This document shows positions 35,316 through 44,816 of a stretch of DNA of 64,000 bases, piece by piece. The notes below the pieces were generated by a model that saw only the letters and a program-made list of their open reading frames with translations, made no database searches and had not been told where the DNA came from. A program made the translations under genes and the position numbers. The first letter of the stretch is position 1, and the number at the start of each line of letters is the position of its first letter. Source of the stretch: Yoonia rosea (GTDB lineage: Bacteria > Pseudomonadota > Alphaproteobacteria > Rhodobacterales > Rhodobacteraceae); assembly GCF_900156505.1 (NCBI RefSeq), contig NZ_FTPR01000001.1, forward strand, positions 2,108,001 through 2,172,000, written 5' to 3'.

Positions 35316-36962
35316 TTACTGCAGCACATAACCGTTCGGCCATGTCAGCGTATAGTCCAGCTTTACCTCTTGCTCGGCACCCGCCGCCACATCGAGGTCC
35401 CATTCCAAAATACCGCGCAGCCCTTCAGGATCAAGCCGGGTGACCGCGGGGCTTGCGGTAAACTCCACCTCAAGATCGTCCTGCTCGGAATATGGGATCG
35501 CGTCGCGCAGTTTCACGTCCCAATCCTGCCCGGTCAGGTTTTCCACTGTCATCACCGCCTGTTCGGTCAACTGGTTTGCACTGGTAAAGACCCCCACATC
35601 CCCTTCGGATTTATTCGGCACAGCACGGGTCAGGCGCAGACCATCCAGCGGCCCGAACCCCATTTCCGTATCCGCCCCTGCCGCGAGCAAAGGCAACTGT
35701 CCGAACCCGATCATCGTGCCGTCCGCATAGAGAAGCGCCTGACCGGGCAACATGACTTCGCCGGTATCATTGGTAAATTCCGCCATGCGATAGCCAATCT
35801 GGTCACGGCTGGGCACCGCTTCGGCCCAGACATCCGCGGCGAAATTCAGGGTATCCAGTGGCAGGCGCAGATCCTCGACACCGTTGCGGATATCAACCCG
35901 GCCCGGATAAATGTAAGTAACGGTCGCGCCGCTGAAATCCGCCTTGGCTGTCACGGGCATCGGCGCCGCCGCGACCTCAGCCACGGCCCCCGAACGCGCA
36001 AAGGATGGCATACTGTCAGCCATCATCATGAGACCGTCATCACGGCCCAGTTCTTCCTCGGATATGATCCGCCGCAAAGGTGCCCAGACACCGCTTGGCC
36101 CCGTCTGCTCGCCTGGGCGCGCCGTCGAAAGGATCAACTGCACATCATTCCAGTCCTGTCCGGTTTGCTGGCTGATCACGACCGAGCGCTCGACCGCCAA
36201 AGCCGCCTCTGCACCCGTGGTCAAGCGCATGTCATAGACGGGTGACCAGTTGGCAAACCCTTCGACCGAGCTGACATCGACAGTCACCTCGCCTGCCTCT
36301 TCAACGGCCAACGTAAAGGTTAATACAGCACCCTGCTGTTCAGGTGCCAGTAGCGCCGCCAAGGTCTGGCGGGCATCCTCCAAAGCCTCCACGTCGTCTT
36401 TGCGCGCCAGTTCCGCCGCCTGCGCCTCTTGCTCGGCGGCAAATGCAGCTTCACGCACGGCCAAAGTCTCAGCACCGACCATCTGTGCGAGGGCCTGAAT
36501 ATCGGCCGCATTCAAAGCCTCGCTTGCGCTGGCCTGTGACAAGCTTTGCAAAAAGGATACCTGTTCTTCGGCGGCCTGCACCCGCAGGCGGATCTGCGCA
36601 ATCGCGGCGTCACGCGCGCGCAAGACGCTTTCCAGACGCTCCACCTCATCGCGGGCGGCCACGATCTCGGGCGCGCTTTGGTCGGGTGTCACCGGCAAGC
36701 GATCAAAGGCAAGGTTCACCGCCCCAAGCTGTGCGCCGCCAGAGGCTGCCAAACGCAACCCTGCGGTCGACAGGCCCTCTGGCATATCCGGCACAACAAT
36801 CTCGTGCTGGCCCGCAGGCAGATCAAGGCTGATCTGCCGCGTGACAGTTGCAAGCCCCGGATAGATCGTAACGGTATCAACCCGCGCCGGCGCAGTGAAG
36901 GTATCGGCGAGTGATGGGGCGGCCAGTGCAATCAGGCTTGTCGTCAGAAAAAGGCGAAACAT
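35316..36962 (-). CDS. DUF4139 domain / mucoidy inhibitor MuiA family protein
   Basis: This 548-residue protein has a signal peptide (ending about SLADTF), an N-terminal beta domain (VDTVTIYPGLATVTRQI), a coiled coil of about 110 residues (EIVAARDEVERLESVL onward), and a C-terminal DUF4139 beta-rich domain (WSPVYDMRLTT, TARPGEQTGPSGVW, LDYTLTWPNGYVLQ). The family is exported; its role is unknown apart from a link to mucoidy in one species. It is single in its transcription unit. Length fits the family. Confidence 0.88.
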   Translation of the reverse strand: MFRLFLTTSLIALAAPSLADTFTAPARVDTVTIYPGLATVTRQISLDLPAGQHEIVVPDMPEGLSTAGLRLAASGGAQLGAVNLAFDRLPVTPDQSAPEIVAARDEVERLESVLRARDAAIAQIRLRVQAAEEQVSFLQSLSQASASEALNAADIQALAQMVGAETLAVREAAFAAEQEAQAAELARKDDVEALEDARQTLAALLAPEQQGAVLTFTLAVEEAGEVTVDVSSVEGFANWSPVYDMRLTTGAEAALAVERSVVISQQTGQDWNDVQLILSTARPGEQTGPSGVWAPLRRIISEEELGRDDGLMMMADSMPSFARSGAVAEVAAAPMPVTAKADFSGATVTYIYPGRVDIRNGVEDLRLPLDTLNFAADVWAEAVPSRDQIGYRMAEFTNDTGEVMLPGQALLYADGTMIGFGQLPLLAAGADTEMGFGPLDGLRLTRAVPNKSEGDVGVFTSANQLTEQAVMTVENLTGQDWDVKLRDAIPYSEQDDLEVEFTASPAVTRLDPEGLRGILEWDLDVAAGAEQEVKLDYTLTWPNGYVLQ

Positions 36963-37418
36963 GAATGGTCTCCTGCTTATGTCAAGTATCTTTATACAGG
37001 CTTTGACGGATGGCAGCAGGCAATCCTTGGCGCGATTAGCAAAAAATCTTTCGGGGCATTTTACGGGTGCATGAGATCGGAGGCATTGATGGCCAGAGTG
37101 AGTGTCGGGTTAAAGGCCAATCTGCAAGATGCTGCATACTGCACAAACGTCAGGTATGTCGGAAGACTGCCAAAACGACCATTCTTGGCACATAGGTATT
37201 GGCAGGGGGGTTTGCCTTGCCTGACAATCGGCTTGGCGAGTATCGCGATTTGCGGTACACTTTCGTACGGTCGGCAGACACCGAGGCGTCGCTGCTCCTG
37301 TTGGAGAGCTAAACCTGCCAAAACGACTATCGGCATCGCATCTAATCATTCAGATAAGAGCGCCGCGTCATTAAGCCAGCGACCGATGATGACCACTGGT
37401 GCTCGATGTGGATAACCC
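36963..37418. other. Gene-poor spacer, 456 bases
   Basis: No coding frame here is convincing. Open frames on both strands (for example about 90 codons on the minus strand ending near 37061) have odd composition, with many Cys and Arg and no hydrophobic pattern. The stretch may be decayed sequence. The last bases hold the promoter of the DUF2087 gene. Confidence 0.5.
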
Positions 37419-37979
37419 ATGCCGAAGATTCCTTTACCGCTATCCGCGGAAGATTTGACGATTTTTGTGCGCGCGCTCTCCGAACAGTTGGGAGGCGCAA
37501 GCCCGACGCATCTCACTCTCATGAACATGGCCGCGCGAGCAGCAGGTTATCAGAACGTACAGCACATGCGTTCGGCGCATGCAGCGGCTCAACGGCTGAA
37601 GCGCACGGTTGATGAACTGCCAGCTAACACGCGGGCTGTTGAACGCGCTTTGCACCATTTCGACGCCGAAGGTCGCCTGAAGCAATGGCCTTCGAAGCGA
37701 GGCGTTCAGACGCTTGCTCTCTGGGTGCTTTGGGCAGCATTGCCCGCTGGCCAAGCCATGAAAGAGCAAGAGATCAACGATAGCTTGAACCGGCAGCATC
37801 TGTTCGGTGATCCCGCGACACTACGCCGAACAATGATTGCTTGCCATCTTCTTTCGCGGCGCAACGATGGAACAGACTACCGGCGGGTCGAGCAGGAACC
37901 GCCCGCTGATGCAAAGCTGCTCATCCGGGAACTTGGACAGCGCACGCGTATGCGTTCTATGGGGCCAAATAATGCATAG
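37419..37979 (+). CDS. DUF2087 domain-containing protein
   Basis: This 186-residue protein has an N-terminal helical region (residues 1-65, with PTHLTLMNMAARAAGYQNVQHM) and a C-terminal DUF2087 domain: LKQWPSKRGVQTLALWVL, then EINDSLNRQHLFGDPATLRRTMI and LLSRRNDGTDYRR. The domain is typically found alone or attached to small regulators and may bind nucleic acid. Its 3' end overlaps the GFA-family gene by eight bases, so translation is coupled. Confidence 0.83.
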   Translation: MPKIPLPLSAEDLTIFVRALSEQLGGASPTHLTLMNMAARAAGYQNVQHMRSAHAAAQRLKRTVDELPANTRAVERALHHFDAEGRLKQWPSKRGVQTLALWVLWAALPAGQAMKEQEINDSLNRQHLFGDPATLRRTMIACHLLSRRNDGTDYRRVEQEPPADAKLLIRELGQRTRMRSMGPNNA

Positions 37980-38352
37980 GGGCAGCTGTTTGTGTGGCGC
38001 GGTTCGGATCACTGTCGAAGGTCGTCTGCCTCGACCGAACGCTTGCCATTGCACTGCCTGCAGAAAGCAGACAGGCCATTTCGGTGCTTCACTCGACGTC
38101 CCGCGGACACGGGTACAGGTGGAGGGTGAAAATGCGATTTGCTGGTATCAGTCTTCAGAGAAGGTCAGGCGCGGTTTCTGCGGGACTTGTGGCGTGACAC
38201 TGTTTTGGGACCCGATCCAATACGATTGGACTGCCATTGCTATGGGTGTCTTCGACGGACCAACCGATACTTCACTGTCGATGCACATCTTTGTCGCGGA
38301 AAAGGGCGACTACTACGAAATCGGGGATGGCTTACCGCAGAACGCGCGGTAG
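37972..38352 (+). CDS. GFA family (CENP-V/GFA domain) zinc protein
   Basis: This 126-residue protein starts at the ATG at 37972 (MHRGSCLCGAV). Zinc ligands appear as SCLCGAV, CHCTACRKQTG and FCGTCGV, the usual GFA pattern. The family was named for glutathione-dependent formaldehyde activation, but most members have no proven enzyme role. Despite the AdhI/FghA formaldehyde genes elsewhere in the window, I would not link it to them without more data. Confidence 0.87.
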   Translation: MHRGSCLCGAVRITVEGRLPRPNACHCTACRKQTGHFGASLDVPRTRVQVEGENAICWYQSSEKVRRGFCGTCGVTLFWDPIQYDWTAIAMGVFDGPTDTSLSMHIFVAEKGDYYEIGDGLPQNAR

Positions 38353-38747
38353 CAACACGTGGAACCAGCCAAAACCCATGCGTTTTGTCGTCTGCGATCG
38401 CGTCCGTTTTTGGCGCATGGGTTCTACCAGCGGGTTTTTAGCTTGTTTGCGGACCAACGGGTCCGCGCCCGAATTTGGCCAAACGGCCGGTTCAGGTGCT
38501 ATCGATAGGGTTCTCATTTGCGCCTTCAACAAGAGGGCATATTTGCTCTGCCCTGTTTGCGGCAGCCCAACGTGAAGCGCAGCTCTTCAAGCGTCGCTCA
38601 GAACAATTGACGGCCACAGTTGGTCCGATTCCGCTGCCGCACGATCAAAAATCAGGCGCATATTTGACATATTCGACACCTATGAACTTGTCATTGTGAG
38701 TGAGTTAAGTGCCGGAAACGGCATCGTAATGAGTAAAGGACATCAAA
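38353..38747. other. Spacer of 395 bases without a supported gene
   Basis: Open frames on either strand here are short and lack family features. The final part carries the ribosome-binding site AAAGGA before the TTG start of the next gene. No hairpin with a T run is obvious. Confidence 0.5.
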
Positions 38748-40070
38748 TTGAAACACCCTATCGTAAAAGCATTTTTGTGCTCTGCGGTGGCATCTGCCGC
38801 CTGTGTCGGAAGCGCCCAAAGCGCAGAAATAACATGCGGGACCACCTATTCAGTCGTTGGCGGTGACACGCTGAGCCACATCAGCATGCTGAGCTACGGA
38901 TCGCCTTTGTACCAGCCGATCTACACTGCGAACATCGACACAATCGGGTCAAATCCTGATCGTATTTTCATCGGCCAGTCCTTGTCGATACCTTGCTTGT
39001 CATCAGACGCGACAATCCTGTCTGTCAGTGCTGAAAACGATGACGGCGCTGTGGACGGCGCTCTGGTGTTTACCTTTAACAGAGCCTCCGCCCCACCCTT
39101 TATCATCAACAGCGGTATCGTTGACGCATACCTTGCCGACATCACCGAGGCGACAGAGGGCCGGGTGACGTTTATTGATCCCGAAGTAGTCAACCGTAAC
39201 CATGCCGATCAATTCGCGCTTGTTACCTCTGGCCAAGTAGATGGGGCATATGTGCTGAACAGTACAATTGCGGACTCCCATCCACTGCTGCAATTGCCAA
39301 TGTACCCGATGCTTGGCGGTTCTGCAGAGCAAACGGCTGTGGCGCTGTGGCGTCTGCACGACGAGTATCTCGCGCAAACAGACTACTTCAGCGATGCGCA
39401 GCTTCTGGGCTTTATCGCTGCACCAGCGGCGCATATCTGGCGTGACGCCAGCATGCCGGTTACGCCAGATGAGGATATCGTCACGAAGAACGAATACGCT
39501 GTTCCGTACTTCATGGGGCTCGACACACGCGGTCCGGCTGTGATGCGTGCCGATATGGAACAAAGAACGCTTGCCCAGCGCGACACTCCGCCTGCCTATT
39601 TCATGGCACATGGCGCGGCTTTGGCGACGGGTCTTTGGAATGAAGATGCGAACGTTTCAGTCATGGAAGTCGACAATGGCGCCTATACACCTACCTTTTC
39701 AGTCGTCCTGTCAAATGATGCGTGGATGCAAATTTCACCCACAGACCAGAACGCAATTCAAGCGATCTCAGGCGAAGCACTTTCTTATCGATCGGCAGCT
39801 TGGGACGAGTTCGACAACGCGTTCCGCTCGCGCATGATGGATATGGGGTTGGACTTTGTGAAAGCCGACAAACCGCTGTTGGATAACCTTTGGAAAAGCT
39901 CATTCCCGGATTTGGCCGCATGGATCGCAGATGTCGACTCCCGTGGTGTTTCCGGCACGATGGCGCTGAATTCCTACCTCAAAAGCTTGCGGTCATTGGA
40001 AGGTAGCTTGATCTATCGCGGTCAAGAAACCTATGTTGATCAGCATCCCTTCTTTACCGGCGGAAACTAA
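38748..40070 (+). CDS. LysM domain fused to DctP-like TRAP substrate-binding protein
   Basis: This 440-residue exported protein starts at a TTG (38748) with AAAGGA seven bases upstream. Residues 1-26 are a signal peptide. Residues 30-82 match LysM (YSVVGGDTLSHISMLSYG, then FIGQSLSIP), which binds peptidoglycan. The rest follows the DctP-like fold of TRAP periplasmic binding proteins, with a ligand-side region near PMYPMLGGSAEQTAVALW and the later helices (VVLSNDAWMQISPTDQNAIQ). No TRAP permease genes are nearby. The fusion would hold a solute-binding protein at the cell wall, which is unusual. Confidence 0.72.
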   Translation: MKHPIVKAFLCSAVASAACVGSAQSAEITCGTTYSVVGGDTLSHISMLSYGSPLYQPIYTANIDTIGSNPDRIFIGQSLSIPCLSSDATILSVSAENDDGAVDGALVFTFNRASAPPFIINSGIVDAYLADITEATEGRVTFIDPEVVNRNHADQFALVTSGQVDGAYVLNSTIADSHPLLQLPMYPMLGGSAEQTAVALWRLHDEYLAQTDYFSDAQLLGFIAAPAAHIWRDASMPVTPDEDIVTKNEYAVPYFMGLDTRGPAVMRADMEQRTLAQRDTPPAYFMAHGAALATGLWNEDANVSVMEVDNGAYTPTFSVVLSNDAWMQISPTDQNAIQAISGEALSYRSAAWDEFDNAFRSRMMDMGLDFVKADKPLLDNLWKSSFPDLAAWIADVDSRGVSGTMALNSYLKSLRSLEGSLIYRGQETYVDQHPFFTGGN

Positions 40071-40080
40071 CTCTGCCGCG

Positions 40081-40105
40081 GCTGCGCCCCGTTATGGGGC
40101 GCAGC
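40081..40105 (+). terminator. Terminator after the LysM-DctP gene
   Basis: GCTGCGCCCC and GGGGCGCAGC form a ten-base perfect stem with a GTTAT loop, ten bases after the stop codon. The downstream T run is weak (TCGTTATT), so efficiency is uncertain. Confidence 0.65.
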
Positions 40106-40348
40106 TCGTTATTCCCGATAGCTAGCTCGTCGCAGATTTGCCGCACCAATAGCGGTTATCTATGCCGCGCGCGGCATGTTTGATTTTGGGCTCCCTTTCC
40201 GACCTTCTCCGCATCGCAGGATGTGCCAGAACTCTACCGTTTGTGATCCGGTATAATCATCCAAAGCCGCCATTGGAGCAGCCACAGCGAAAGTCTGACA
40301 AATCCCGCAAAACAGACATCACCAAAGAACACCCAAGGTATCCCAACA

Positions 40349-40376
40349 AAAAGGGCGCCCCGCAGGACGCCCTTTT
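40349..40376 (-). terminator. Terminator of the asd gene
   Basis: AAAAGGGCG and CGCCCTTTT form a nine-base stem with a ten-base loop, 20 bases past the asd stop on the minus strand, followed by a T run on that strand. Confidence 0.85.
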
Positions 40377-40396
40377 CAAACTCCAACCTTGGCCAA

Positions 40397-41419
40397 TCAG
40401 CCTTTTTTCAGGCACTCACGTCCAAGCAATTCTGCGATCTGCACAGCGTTCAAAGCCGCACCCTTGCGCAGGTTATCGGACACGCACCACAGGTTAAGAC
40501 CGTTATCAATCGTGCTATCCTGACGGATGCGGCTGATGAACGTGGCAAAGTCACCGACACATTCGATGGGCGTCACATAGCCGCCGTCTTCGCGCTTATC
40601 GATCACCATAATGCCGGGGCTTTCGCGTAGGATATCGCGGGCCTCGTCCTCGTCCAGAAACTCTTCGAATTCGATGTTGATCGCTTCGGAGTGGCCAACA
40701 AACACAGGAACGCGCACACAGGTGGCCGTGACCTTGATCTTGGGGTCAACGATCTTCTTGGTCTCGGCGACCATTTTCCACTCTTCTTTGGTCTCGCCGC
40801 TATCCATGAAAACATCGATATGCGGGATCACGTTAAAAGCGATCTGCTTGGTGAACTGCTTGGGCGGCTTGCTGTCGGTGGGATTATAGATCGATTTGGT
40901 CTGGTCCCACAGCTCATCAATCCCGCCTTTGCCGGCGCCCGACACGGACTGATAAGTGCTCACAACAACGCGCTTGATCGTGGCGCGGTCATGCAGGGGC
41001 TTGAGCGCCACAACCATCTGCGCTGTCGAACAGTTCGGGTTGGCAATAATATTTTTCTTGGAATAGCCGTGCACGGCCTGCGGGTTCACCTCGGGCACGA
41101 TCAACGGCACATCGGCGTCATAGCGATAAAGCGATGAGTTATCGATCACCACACAACCGGCTTTGGCAGCCTTGGGGGCATAAATCTTGGTCGCCTCGGA
41201 CCCGACCGCAAAAAGCGCCATGTCCCAGCCGGTGAAATCAAATGTATCAAGGTCCTTGGTCTTCAGGGTTTTATCGCCAAAGCTGACCTCGGTGCCAAGC
41301 GATTTACGGCTGGCAAGTACGGCAATCTCGTCCACGGGAAAGGCCCGCTCGGCGAGGATGTTCAGCATTTCGCGGCCCACATTCCCAGTGGCACCGACAA
41401 CGGCGATTCTATAGCCCAT
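40397..41419 (-). CDS. asd: Aspartate-semialdehyde dehydrogenase
   Basis: This 340-residue enzyme reduces aspartyl phosphate to aspartate semialdehyde with NADPH, feeding lysine, diaminopimelate, threonine and methionine synthesis. The N-terminal Rossmann motif is VVGATGNVGREML. The catalytic cysteine is in NPNCSTAQ at about residue 130. RVPVFVGHSEA near residue 235 carries the active-site His. Length is normal. The 194 bases upstream hold no recognisable riboswitch. Confidence 0.97.
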   Translation of the reverse strand: MGYRIAVVGATGNVGREMLNILAERAFPVDEIAVLASRKSLGTEVSFGDKTLKTKDLDTFDFTGWDMALFAVGSEATKIYAPKAAKAGCVVIDNSSLYRYDADVPLIVPEVNPQAVHGYSKKNIIANPNCSTAQMVVALKPLHDRATIKRVVVSTYQSVSGAGKGGIDELWDQTKSIYNPTDSKPPKQFTKQIAFNVIPHIDVFMDSGETKEEWKMVAETKKIVDPKIKVTATCVRVPVFVGHSEAINIEFEEFLDEDEARDILRESPGIMVIDKREDGGYVTPIECVGDFATFISRIRQDSTIDNGLNLWCVSDNLRKGAALNAVQIAELLGRECLKKG

Positions 41420-41613
41420 TTGGCTGGCTCCTTGTTACAGATGCGCCCCTTTAACGCGTGGGGGGACCAAGGGAAAGGGGTGGGCATCGCGAACCCACTG
41501 CCAGCCCAGTTTTACAGGCATCTTTGTTGCGGGTTTGTATCGCAAATCATCTGTGTGAATTCGCAGTTTCTTAATCCTCAGGGGCTAGTGGATGTGGGGG
41601 AAGGAATCTCTGC

Positions 41614-41907
41614 ATGAAGAATGTACTATTCATAACGATCGCTACGGCGACGGTGCTTGCATCGCCTGGCTTGGCACTCGTCGCACAGAAAAAACCTGAA
41701 AGCGGCGATCTTGCACTGGTCGTTGCGTCCCCGTTTGGCAGGTCGGTTGAGCAGGTGCTTGACGCATCAGGAATGACAGATGCCTATCCAAATCGTGCGC
41801 CACTGGGCGCTTTCGTCCAATTGGAAACACCGCAAAGCTACGACCTGCTGATTGAAAACGGGGCCTGGCTCGTATTGCGCGGCAAGGAGATACTCGAGCT
41901 ATGCTAG
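41614..41907 (+). CDS. Small exported protein coupled to a chemoreceptor
   Basis: This 97-residue product has an N-terminal hydrophobic signal ([19 protein letters not shown]), then about 70 residues with [23 protein letters not shown] and [15 protein letters not shown]. No cysteine pair or known domain is seen apart from the terminal Cys. The end overlaps the chemoreceptor start by seven bases, so translation is coupled. A periplasmic accessory or sensory role is plausible but unproven. Confidence 0.65.
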   Translation: MKNVLFITIATATVLASPGLALVAQKKPESGDLALVVASPFGRSVEQVLDASGMTDAYPNRAPLGAFVQLETPQSYDLLIENGAWLVLRGKEILELC

Positions 41908-43466
41908 CGACAGCAACACACTCCGCAGCAGGACAGCAGCAGCAAGCAAACGAACGCTTCGTGCAGCAGGTTACGAACTGGATATTGGCGCCCGTCCCTG
42001 CGGTGGCAGCCTATGCCGTGAACGATTTGCCTCATTGGTGGATTTTTGCCGTGATCGGGCTGTTGCTCGGCGTGCTCGGCAACGCAGCAATAAGGTCTTC
42101 GGCTGAATTGCGCGACTACGTGATCAGTTTCTGCTTTGTCGGTCAGTGCATCCTACTGACATCCGCACTTGCCGGCCATCCGTGGCAGATCGATTCGCAC
42201 ATGTTGTTCTTCGCGGTATTGGCGATCATATCAACATTGGGCAGTCCGCGCGCACTGGTTTTCGCAACCGTGCTGGTGGCCTTGCATCACATGGCGTTCA
42301 GTATCGTTCTCCCCGGCCTCGTGTTTCCAAGCGTAGGCCTCGTCGGAAATCTTGAACGGACAGCATTCCATGCCGCGATTGTCTTACTCGGAAGCGGCGT
42401 GCTGCTGGTCTCAATCATAAATCGTGCCGCTGCGGAATCGGCGCTTCAGGTCGAACGCGCCGCCCTGCAAGAGCAGACCGAGGTCGCCAACCAATCGCGC
42501 GCTGCCGCCAGAAAGGACCAAGATGACGCAGAAGTTGTCGTGAAAACGCTCCAACGCCATCTGGACGATTTGGCGCGTGGCGTTTTGGACTGCCAGATCA
42601 AGACTGAGTTTCCAAAGGACTATGCGCCGTTGCGCCTCAGTTTTAACGCTGCGGTTGAGAAGCTTGGTGAAACGCTTGGGCAGGTTTCCGGCGCTGCGAC
42701 GAATATCAAAACAAATGTCGCCAACATGAGCCAATCTTCCGAAGATCTGTCCAGACGGTCCGAAACACAGGCGGCCACGTTGGAAGAAACTGTAGCTGCG
42801 CTTGAAGAAATTACAGTTTCGGTAAGGCAGGCCGCACAGAGCGCGCAAAACGCCAAGACCATCGCAACCGACACGCGGCACGATGCCGAAAGAACCGGCA
42901 ATATCGTGGCAGACGCGATTGCCGCAATGACAGCGATCGAAGCGTCATCCGATCAAATCTCGAGCATCATTGGCGTCATTGATGATATCGCATTTCAGAC
43001 CAACCTGCTGGCGTTGAATGCCGGTGTTGAAGCGGCCCGCGCCGGCGATGCAGGGCGCGGATTTGCCGTGGTCGCCACAGAGGTACGCGGCTTGGCCCAT
43101 CGGTCAGCGGACTCTGCAACAGAAATCAAAGGGTTGATCGAACAAAGCTCTCTGCAGGTCCGCAACGGCGTGGAATTCATTGGGAAAGCCGGTGAAGCAA
43201 TTGGCGGCATCGTGGCGCGGGTCAAAGAAATCTCCACCGCCATCGCCGAAATTGCCAGCGCCTCTGAAGAACAATCACGCGGACTGAGTGAAATAAACGT
43301 TGGCGTCAGCGAACTTGATACCGTCACCCAGCGGAACGCCGCAATGGCAGGTGCGCTGACGACGAGCGGCTATGAATTGAACGCCTATGCGCAAGAGCTT
43401 GCGGTGTTGGTACAGCAATTCCAACTGGCCCAGAAACAGGGCAGTTTCGGGCAGGCTGCGGCCTAG
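41901..43466 (+). CDS. Methyl-accepting chemotaxis protein with multi-helix membrane sensor
   Basis: This 521-residue receptor has no periplasmic loop domain. Its N-terminal 175 residues contain about five or six membrane helices, including the [17 protein letters not shown] segment. A helical linker resembling HAMP follows, then a signalling coiled coil with the conserved tip [19 protein letters not shown] (about residues 356-375) and [13 protein letters not shown]. The cue is probably sensed in the membrane, for example redox state, energy or a membrane-soluble ligand. No che genes are near. Confidence 0.92.
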   Translation: MLATATHSAAGQQQQANERFVQQVTNWILAPVPAVAAYAVNDLPHWWIFAVIGLLLGVLGNAAIRSSAELRDYVISFCFVGQCILLTSALAGHPWQIDSHMLFFAVLAIISTLGSPRALVFATVLVALHHMAFSIVLPGLVFPSVGLVGNLERTAFHAAIVLLGSGVLLVSIINRAAAESALQVERAALQEQTEVANQSRAAARKDQDDAEVVVKTLQRHLDDLARGVLDCQIKTEFPKDYAPLRLSFNAAVEKLGETLGQVSGAATNIKTNVANMSQSSEDLSRRSETQAATLEETVAALEEITVSVRQAAQSAQNAKTIATDTRHDAERTGNIVADAIAAMTAIEASSDQISSIIGVIDDIAFQTNLLALNAGVEAARAGDAGRGFAVVATEVRGLAHRSADSATEIKGLIEQSSLQVRNGVEFIGKAGEAIGGIVARVKEISTAIAEIASASEEQSRGLSEINVGVSELDTVTQRNAAMAGALTTSGYELNAYAQELAVLVQQFQLAQKQGSFGQAAA

Positions 43467-43604
43467 GACATAAGGCACAACCGGACACAACCGAACGTTG
43501 TATTCCTATACATCACTTGACGGGGATGTCACGTCAACCACCAATAACCACAGCACGTTGTTGCGGCCTCTAGACACCGGTCGCGTCAGGCCTAAGGTGG
43601 CACC

Positions 43605-44816
43605 ATGAAGGTGCCCAGTACCCCCCCGTTCCGTCAAGCCGCACCCCGTGGCCTTTGCACCGATTGCGGCGTGTCGCGCATGGCCGATGCCAGTGCCTGC
43701 GGAAAGGCCTGCCAGTTTATCAAACCGGATTATCCCAAGCATGAGGCCTATATTCATGGGCGTGCAGCAAAAGATACTGGCGACGAACGTTTCTTCGGGG
43801 TTTCGCGCGCGATGTACCGTGCCGCGCTGAGACCTGCGCGCGAGGGCGCGCAGTGGACTGGCCTTACCACCCGCTTTGCCGAGCGACTGCTTGAAACAGG
43901 TGCGGTGGATGCCGTGCTGACAATGGTGCCCGATGCAGACGACAAATGGCGGCCCCGCCCCGCGATCATCACCGACCCTGCCGACATGCAACACGCACGT
44001 GGCATGCGGATGGGCTATGCCCCGCTTTTGGCATTGCTTGAACCTGCTTTGGCGGCAGGACACCGCAAGATCGCGGTTATCGGCATTCCGTGCCAAATCT
44101 ACGCCTTGCGCGCGATTGAGGCAGATCTGGGGTTCGAGCGGATATATGTAATCGGCACCCCCTGCTCTGACAACACAACGACCGAGAACTTCCACAGTTT
44201 TCTTGCACGGCTGACAGATGCACCTGACACAGTCACCTATCTGGAATTCCGCGCCGATTATCACGTCGAGCTGCGCTTTAGCGATGGCAGCAAACGGCTG
44301 ATCCCGTTTTTGAAACTTCCACTATCGGACCTGCCGCCCGATTTCTTCCCAACGACGTGCCGTACCTGCGTGGATTACACCAACCGGCTGGCCGATATCA
44401 CGGTGGGCTATATGGCCGGCGAAGGGGAACAATGGCTGATCGTGCGCAACCAGCGTGGCAAAGAGATTTTGGAAGCTCTCGGCGATGAAGTGTCGCTTGC
44501 CGCGCCGGGATCACGCGGTCAGCGCCAAAGCTCGGTCAAGGGTTTTGTGGAAAACACGCGCCTTGCGGCAGGCGGGCTTCCGTTGCGGCGGATGCCCAAC
44601 TGGCTGCGCGGGATCATGGCATGGGTGATGCCACGGGTGGGGCCGCGCGGTCTGGAATTTGCCCGTGCGCGGGTTGAAATGAAAGCGGCCGAAACCGTCT
44701 TGCATTTGCGCCGCGAAGAACCCGCCAAGATTAAAAACATGGTACCCGAGCACGTCTGGAACCTAGCCAAACCCTACGGGATTGCATCGGAAGAGAACGA
44801 GCGGACCGATCCTTAA
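43605..44816 (+). CDS. bciB: BciB-like 3,8-divinyl chlorophyllide reductase family protein
   Basis: This 403-residue protein belongs to the coenzyme-F420 hydrogenase/dehydrogenase beta-subunit family. N-terminal cysteines (GLCTDCGVS, ACGKACQF) fit a 4Fe-4S cluster. FGVSRAMYR, GAQWTGL, GIPCQIYALR, VIGTPCSDNTT, CRTCVDYTNRLADITVGYM and VRNQRG match the pattern of BciB and the related hydroxymethyl-chlorophyll reductase, including FAD-site residues. BciB reduces the 8-vinyl group in bacteriochlorophyll synthesis with ferredoxin. No other photosynthesis genes are in the window, so a different reductase role is possible. The 3' end overlaps the Lrp gene. Confidence 0.72.
   Translation: MKVPSTPPFRQAAPRGLCTDCGVSRMADASACGKACQFIKPDYPKHEAYIHGRAAKDTGDERFFGVSRAMYRAALRPAREGAQWTGLTTRFAERLLETGAVDAVLTMVPDADDKWRPRPAIITDPADMQHARGMRMGYAPLLALLEPALAAGHRKIAVIGIPCQIYALRAIEADLGFERIYVIGTPCSDNTTTENFHSFLARLTDAPDTVTYLEFRADYHVELRFSDGSKRLIPFLKLPLSDLPPDFFPTTCRTCVDYTNRLADITVGYMAGEGEQWLIVRNQRGKEILEALGDEVSLAAPGSRGQRQSSVKGFVENTRLAAGGLPLRRMPNWLRGIMAWVMPRVGPRGLEFARARVEMKAAETVLHLRREEPAKIKNMVPEHVWNLAKPYGIASEENERTDP

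Noticed and set aside
36963..37418. tRNA or small RNA in the gene-poor spacer
   Set aside because: I found no cloverleaf, TTCGA arm or strong hairpin with a T run.
40162..40497. Open plus-strand frame between the LysM-DctP gene and asd
   Set aside because: It crosses two terminators and the end of asd on the other strand, with low-complexity, basic composition.
43499..43512. TGTAT-TCCT-ATACA palindrome upstream of the BciB-like gene as a PpsR/CrtJ site
   Set aside because: PpsR sites need TGT-N12-ACA and here the spacing is N8, so the match fails. It may still be a site for another regulator.
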